This document shows positions 38,388 to 41,938 of a stretch of 41,938 nt of DNA, piece after piece. The position numbers were made by a program, and so were the translations under genes. The stretch lies in the NCBI GenBank assembly GCA_031422555.1, contig JANPLZ010000110.1:1-41938 (forward strand), in the 5' to 3' direction. How positions within the stretch are numbered: position 1 is the first letter of the stretch; each line of letters begins with the position of its first letter. A model generated the notes under the pieces. It was not told the origin of the DNA and searched no databases. It saw only the letters and a list, made by a program, of their open reading frames with translations. Origin of the DNA: JANNAT01 sp031422555 (GTDB taxonomy: Bacteria; Pseudomonadota; Alphaproteobacteria; Rhodobacterales; Rhodobacteraceae).

Positions 38388-38403
38388 CGGCAAGGCCTTG
38401 CCG
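38388..38403. repeat. 16-bp palindrome just past the hemB stop
   Basis: CGGCAAGGCCTTGCCG is a perfect palindrome starting eight bases beyond the hemB stop codon. It could fold as a short stem in the transcript, but no T-run follows on the minus strand, so it is at best a weak terminator. Confidence 0.45.
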
Positions 38404-38410
38404 ACCGGTT

Positions 38411-39412
38411 TCAGCGGTTTTGCAAGATCCGGGCGGCGCGTGGTGCGAAATAGGTCAGCACCCCGTCGCAACCGGCCCGTTTGAACGCCATCAGGCTTTC
38501 CAGCATTGCCGCATCCCCGTTGATCCAGCCCTTATCGGCCGCCGCCATAATCATCGCGTATTCGCCCGACACCTGATAGGCAAAGGTCGGTGCGCCAAAG
38601 GCGTCTTTCACCCGGCGGCAAATATCAAGATAGGGCATTCCGGGTTTGATCATCACCATATCCGCGCCTTCGCGCAGGTCGCGTTCCACCAGCCGCAGCG
38701 CCTCGTCACTGTTGGCCGGGTTCATCTGATAGGTCTTTTTATCGCCCGTCAGCGTGCCGGTGGCCCCTACCGCATCGCGAAACGGGCCGTAAAACGCCGA
38801 GGCGTATTTGGCAGCATAAGACAGAATGGCCACATCCTTATGCCCCGCCGCTTCAAGGGCGCTGCGCATCGCACCGATGCGGCCATCCATCATATCGGAC
38901 GGGCCGATGATATCGGCCCCCGCATCGGCCTGCACCAGCGCCATCCTGACCAAAGCTGCCACGGTTTCATCGTTCAGGATAAGGCCGTCCTGCACCAGAC
39001 CGTCATGCCCCAGCGCGTTGTAAGGGTCCAGCGCCACATCCGTCATCACCGCCACTTGCGGCACCGCCGCCTTGATGGCCCGGATGGCGCGGTTGGTCAG
39101 GTTGTTTGGGTTCCACGCTTCGGCGCAATCCACGGTGCGGCTGGCAGGATCGGTGTAGGGGAACAGACAAATCGCAGGAATCCCCAGATCGGCGGCCTCT
39201 TGGGCGGCGCGCACCACCAGATCAACCGACAACCGCGCCACGCCGGGCATTGACGCAATCGGCTCGGCCACGCCGTCACCATCGCGCACAAACAGCGGCC
39301 AGATCAGATCGGAGGCGGTTAAAGTGTTCTCTTGCGCCAGTGCCCGCAGCGCCGGGCTGCGGCGCATCCGGCGAAACCGGGTGATCGGGGTGGGGCCGGA
39401 AATGGGTCGCAT
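38411..39412 (-). CDS. hemB: Porphobilinogen synthase (delta-aminolevulinic acid dehydratase)
   Basis: HemB condenses two 5-aminolevulinate molecules to porphobilinogen for heme and (bacterio)chlorophyll. The 333-residue protein has the two active-site lysines, Lys202 (YAAKYASAFYGPFRDA) and Lys256 (VMIKPGMPYLD), the latter forming the Schiff base. The metal loop DVALDPYNALGHDG (125-138) has Ala, Asp and Asp at the positions of the three zinc-binding Cys of the E. coli enzyme, marking the zinc-free type. RFRRMRRSPALRAL at the N terminus is usual for proteobacteria. AAGGA lies seven bases before the ATG. It is transcribed away from the small membrane protein at 39557. Confidence 0.97.
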   Translation of the reverse strand: MRPISGPTPITRFRRMRRSPALRALAQENTLTASDLIWPLFVRDGDGVAEPIASMPGVARLSVDLVVRAAQEAADLGIPAICLFPYTDPASRTVDCAEAWNPNNLTNRAIRAIKAAVPQVAVMTDVALDPYNALGHDGLVQDGLILNDETVAALVRMALVQADAGADIIGPSDMMDGRIGAMRSALEAAGHKDVAILSYAAKYASAFYGPFRDAVGATGTLTGDKKTYQMNPANSDEALRLVERDLREGADMVMIKPGMPYLDICRRVKDAFGAPTFAYQVSGEYAMIMAAADKGWINGDAAMLESLMAFKRAGCDGVLTYFAPRAARILQNR

Positions 39413-39556
39413 CGGTGGTCCTTGCGGGGCAAAAGGGCTTGCGGTCTGCCGCCCTGCCTGCCATGGAAAGGCGTTCGTCTCAAGCGGGCAAATACGACCC
39501 GCAGGATTTGCGACAGGAGTGCGTCGGCGTTGGAGTGGTATCAGATCATTTTCGAG

Positions 39557-40054
39557 ATGATTGACATGCGGTCATTCTCGAACCTTTGGTATTGGATCGC
39601 CCTTGCGGTGCTGTGGTCAACGGCCAGCCATTGGGTGCTGGGCGTGCCGTTCGATCTGATCACAAGGGCGCGCAGTTTGGGCGGCGAGGCCCAGCAGGAT
39701 CTGGAAACCATGGTGCGCATCAATGTGGGCCGCCTGTTGTTTATCGCCCGCACATCGGGCACCTGGGCGATTGGCTTTGCGTTTTTCCTGATCTCGGCGC
39801 TGTTGATGTTGGGATTTTACTACCGCATTGAATTTGCGCAGGCTTTGGCGTTTTTTGTGGTGCCAATGGCGATTTTGGGCGCACTTTCGGTGCGCTCTGC
39901 GCGCCTGATCGAGGCGGGCGAAAACCAAGGCGTGGCCCTGCACCGCCGCCTGTCGCGCCACCGCATCAGCATTCAGTTTCTGGGCATGGTGTCGATACTG
40001 GTCACGTCGATGTTTGGCATGTATCAAAATCTGCAAATTGGCGTTTTGGGCTGA
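39557..40054 (+). CDS. Small membrane protein of unknown function upstream of mfd
   Basis: This is a 165-residue protein with three likely membrane segments: LWYWIALAVLWSTASHWVLG, AIGFAFFLISALLMLGFYY with the following AQALAFFVVPMAILGALSV, and a C-terminal FLGMVSILVTSMFGMY. Between them are basic, soluble loops (VRINVGRLLFIARTSG, LHRRLSRHRIS). I recall similar proteins in Rhodobacteraceae before mfd but do not know a function supported by experiment. Two in-frame ATGs, at 39557 and 39566, are possible starts; neither has a strong ribosome site. The stop is 12 bases before the mfd GTG, so the two are probably co-transcribed. Confidence 0.75.
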   Translation: MIDMRSFSNLWYWIALAVLWSTASHWVLGVPFDLITRARSLGGEAQQDLETMVRINVGRLLFIARTSGTWAIGFAFFLISALLMLGFYYRIEFAQALAFFVVPMAILGALSVRSARLIEAGENQGVALHRRLSRHRISIQFLGMVSILVTSMFGMYQNLQIGVLG

Positions 40055-40066
40055 TTGGCGGGCAGC

Positions 40067-41938
40067 GTGGCGCAGGCAGGCGATAGGATTGTTCTGGGCG
40101 GCGCGCCCGAAGGCTTTGATGCAAGGCTGATCTTGCGCGAATTGGCCCGTGGTGTGCCGGTGATCCACATCGCGCGCGACGACAAGCGGATGGAGGCGAT
40201 GCGCACGGCCTTGCGCGTCATGGCGCCGCAGGTGGTGCTGCTGGAGCTGCCAGCCTGGGATTGCCTGCCTTACGACCGGGTGTCGCCCAACCCCGATATC
40301 CTGTCGCGCCGCATGTCCACGCTGGCGGCCTTGGCCTCTGCCGGGCTGACCGCGCCCTTTGTGCTGCTGACCACGCTGAATGCCGCCACGCAAAAACTGC
40401 CGGCGCGCGACGTGATGCGGTCCGCGTCATTTGTGGCATCCGTCGGTGACCGGGTGGATGAGCAGCAGTTGAAAGGCTTTTTGGCCCGTATGGGGTTTTC
40501 GCCGGTATCCACCGTGGCGGAACCCGGCGATTTTGCCATTCGCGGCGGTATTGTAGATATCTATCCCCCCGGCGATGCTGGCCCGGTGCGACTGGACTTT
40601 TTCGGCGAAGTGCTGGACGGCGCGCGCCGATTTGACCCCACCACCCAGCGCACCACGCAAAAGCTGGCTGCGGTGGAATTCGCCCCGATGTCCGAAGTTA
40701 TTCTGGACGATGCCGCCATCACCCGGTTCCGGCAAAACTACCGTGTGGAATTTGGCACCGCAGGATCGGATGACCCACTGTATGAGGCGGTCAGCGCGGG
40801 GCGCAAACATCAGGGGATGGAACATTGGCTGGCCTATTTTCACGCGCGCCTTGAGACGGTTTTTGACTATCTTCCCGCAGCCGCGGTCATGCTCGATGAT
40901 CAGATCACCGCGGCACGGCTGGCACGCTGGGACGGGATTGCCGATCAGTATGAGGCCCGGCGGGAGGCGCTTTCGGCCAAGGGGCGGCTTGATTCCGTCT
41001 ATAAACCTGCCGCGCCGGATCTTTTGTATCTGGATGACACCGCGTGGGAAGCCGCCGTTTCGGGTCACCGGGTGGTGCAGCTTTCGCCCTTGCCGCAATC
41101 GCCGGGGCCGGGAATTCTGGATGCACAAGGCCGGATAGGGCGCAGCTTTGCGCCTGAACGGCAGCAAGAAAATATAAGCCTGTTTAGTGCCTTGTCGGAT
41201 CATCTTCGTGCGTTACGCGAAGATCACCAAGTGGTCATCGCGTCGTGGTCCGAGGGGGCCCGCGAACGTCTTCGCGGCCTTCTCGAAGATCACGGGCAAA
41301 CCGGTGCGCGCGACGTCAAGGATTTTCGCGACCTCCCCGAAGGCCGCGGTGGCGTGTATCTGATGATCTGGGCGCTGGAGGCGGGATTTACCGCACCGGG
41401 GCTGGCGGTGATCTCGGAGCAAGACGTGCTGGGCGACCGGCTGGTGTCCAAACCGCGCAAGAAACGCAAAGCCGACAATTTCCTGCGCGAGGTCGATACC
41501 TTGTCGGTGGGCGATCTGGTGGTGCATGTCGAACATGGTGTCGGGCGCTATTTAGGCTTGGAAACCATCACCGCGCTGGGGGCGCCGCATGCTTGCGTGG
41601 CGCTGGAATACGCCGAAAGCGCCAAGCTGTATCTGCCGGTGGAAAACATCGAACTGCTGTCACGCTATGGCCACGAGGATGGCTTGCTGGACCGGCTGGG
41701 CGGCGGCGCGTGGCAGGCCAAAAAGGCCAAGCTGAAACAACGCATCCGCGATATCGCCGACAAGCTGATGCGCATCGCCGCCGAACGCGCGTTGCGCCAC
41801 GCCCCGATCCTAGAGGCCCCGCATTCGATCTGGGAGGCCTTTGCCGCCCGCTTTCCCTATACCGAAACCGAAGATCAGTTGTCTGCGATTGCCGATGTCA
41901 TCGCCGATCTGGAAAAAGGCAGCCCGATGGACCGCCTG
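40067..41938 (+). CDS. mfd: Transcription-repair coupling factor Mfd, 5' part
   Basis: Mfd pushes RNA polymerase off DNA lesions and recruits UvrA. The window holds the first 624 codons. The UvrB-like N-terminal region is clear (LELPAWDCLPYDRVSPNPDI, SRRMSTLAAL, RGGIVDIYPPG, RLDFFGE), and the CarD-like RNA polymerase-interacting domain follows near residue 480 (LSVGDLVVHVEHGVGRYLGL). The sequence ends at the Q-motif-like ETEDQLSAIADVIADLEKG, right before where the helicase Walker A would come. The start is GTG at 40067; a TTG at 40055, directly after the upstream stop, is also in frame. Confidence 0.96.
   Translation, partial: MAQAGDRIVLGGAPEGFDARLILRELARGVPVIHIARDDKRMEAMRTALRVMAPQVVLLELPAWDCLPYDRVSPNPDILSRRMSTLAALASAGLTAPFVLLTTLNAATQKLPARDVMRSASFVASVGDRVDEQQLKGFLARMGFSPVSTVAEPGDFAIRGGIVDIYPPGDAGPVRLDFFGEVLDGARRFDPTTQRTTQKLAAVEFAPMSEVILDDAAITRFRQNYRVEFGTAGSDDPLYEAVSAGRKHQGMEHWLAYFHARLETVFDYLPAAAVMLDDQITAARLARWDGIADQYEARREALSAKGRLDSVYKPAAPDLLYLDDTAWEAAVSGHRVVQLSPLPQSPGPGILDAQGRIGRSFAPERQQENISLFSALSDHLRALREDHQVVIASWSEGARERLRGLLEDHGQTGARDVKDFRDLPEGRGGVYLMIWALEAGFTAPGLAVISEQDVLGDRLVSKPRKKRKADNFLREVDTLSVGDLVVHVEHGVGRYLGLETITALGAPHACVALEYAESAKLYLPVENIELLSRYGHEDGLLDRLGGGAWQAKKAKLKQRIRDIADKLMRIAAERALRHAPILEAPHSIWEAFAARFPYTETEDQLSAIADVIADLEKGSPMDRL

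Noticed and set aside
1..41938. CRISPR array, tRNA or rRNA gene, transposon or prophage
   Set aside because: Reading all intergenic spaces (each under 300 bases) showed no spaced direct-repeat array, no cloverleaf-like sequence, and no transposase, integrase or phage structural gene; the repeats found are simple tandems or hairpin elements.

Overview
The window looks like ordinary chromosome from an alphaproteobacterium of the Rhodobacteraceae (Rhodobacter/Roseobacter type). The clearest markers are the dusB(nifR3)-ntrB-ntrC-ntrY-ntrX-trkA-trkH-hfq-hflX order, a fused ispDF, an NtrC that lacks the sigma54-contact loop (as in Rhodobacter capsulatus), an Asp-type HemB, a divergent DUF6477/DUF6456 gene pair, and intergenic hairpin plus 'GGAGTATTT' elements of a kind I recall from this family. 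Codon use is uniformly GC-rich. I see no rRNA, tRNA, CRISPR array, transposase, integrase or phage gene.

Layout. 1-2690 (minus): a FadL-type outer-membrane protein with its own terminator, then an uncharacterised P-loop ATPase that reads into metA (cut by the window edge). 2947-4104 (plus): an LtrA-like membrane protein, convergent with 7259-4101 (minus), the operon guaA - ABM monooxygenase - MFS exporter. 7535-9076 (plus): a non-pyrrolysine MttB-superfamily methyltransferase, convergent with DUF6477. DUF6477 is divergent from DUF6456, and two CtrA-like sites lie between them. 10821-13934 (minus): katG and aqpZ. 14078-15028 (plus): lipA. 15049-16827 (minus): a diheme cytochrome c, a small membrane protein and hpt. 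16909-17367 (plus): a RatA/COQ10-type protein. 17419-19510 (minus): the tightly coupled ispDF-pgpA-cinA operon.

19686-31756 (plus) is the centrepiece, a twelve-kilobase nitrogen/potassium/RNA regulation cluster. It holds tRNA dihydrouridine synthase, two two-component systems (NtrBC, NtrYX), the TrkAH potassium system, Hfq and the HflX GTPase. 31906-33956 (minus) carries a class III CoA-transferase coupled to a MaoC-like hydratase, a pair resembling the mesaconyl-CoA transferase/hydratase pair. 34170-36641 (minus) is a penicillin/AHL-acylase-type Ntn hydrolase. 36735-37598 (plus) is a 3-hydroxyisobutyrate-dehydrogenase-like oxidoreductase, separated by a very long inverted-repeat terminator from a Tat-type YSC84 lipoprotein and hemB (minus). 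The window ends with a small membrane protein and the first 624 codons of mfd (plus).

Most of this is housekeeping, and I do not see a new multi-gene defence or mobile system. The unexpected signals are local. Short tandem duplications, nearly all of period a multiple of three, recur along the window: four copies in dusB, two pairs between ntrX and trkA, one at the lipA stop and one inside a Gly-rich hflX insert. HflX lacks a normal start codon next to hfq. Putative CtrA sites lie between two DUF genes. A composite hairpin element recurs at three gene ends.
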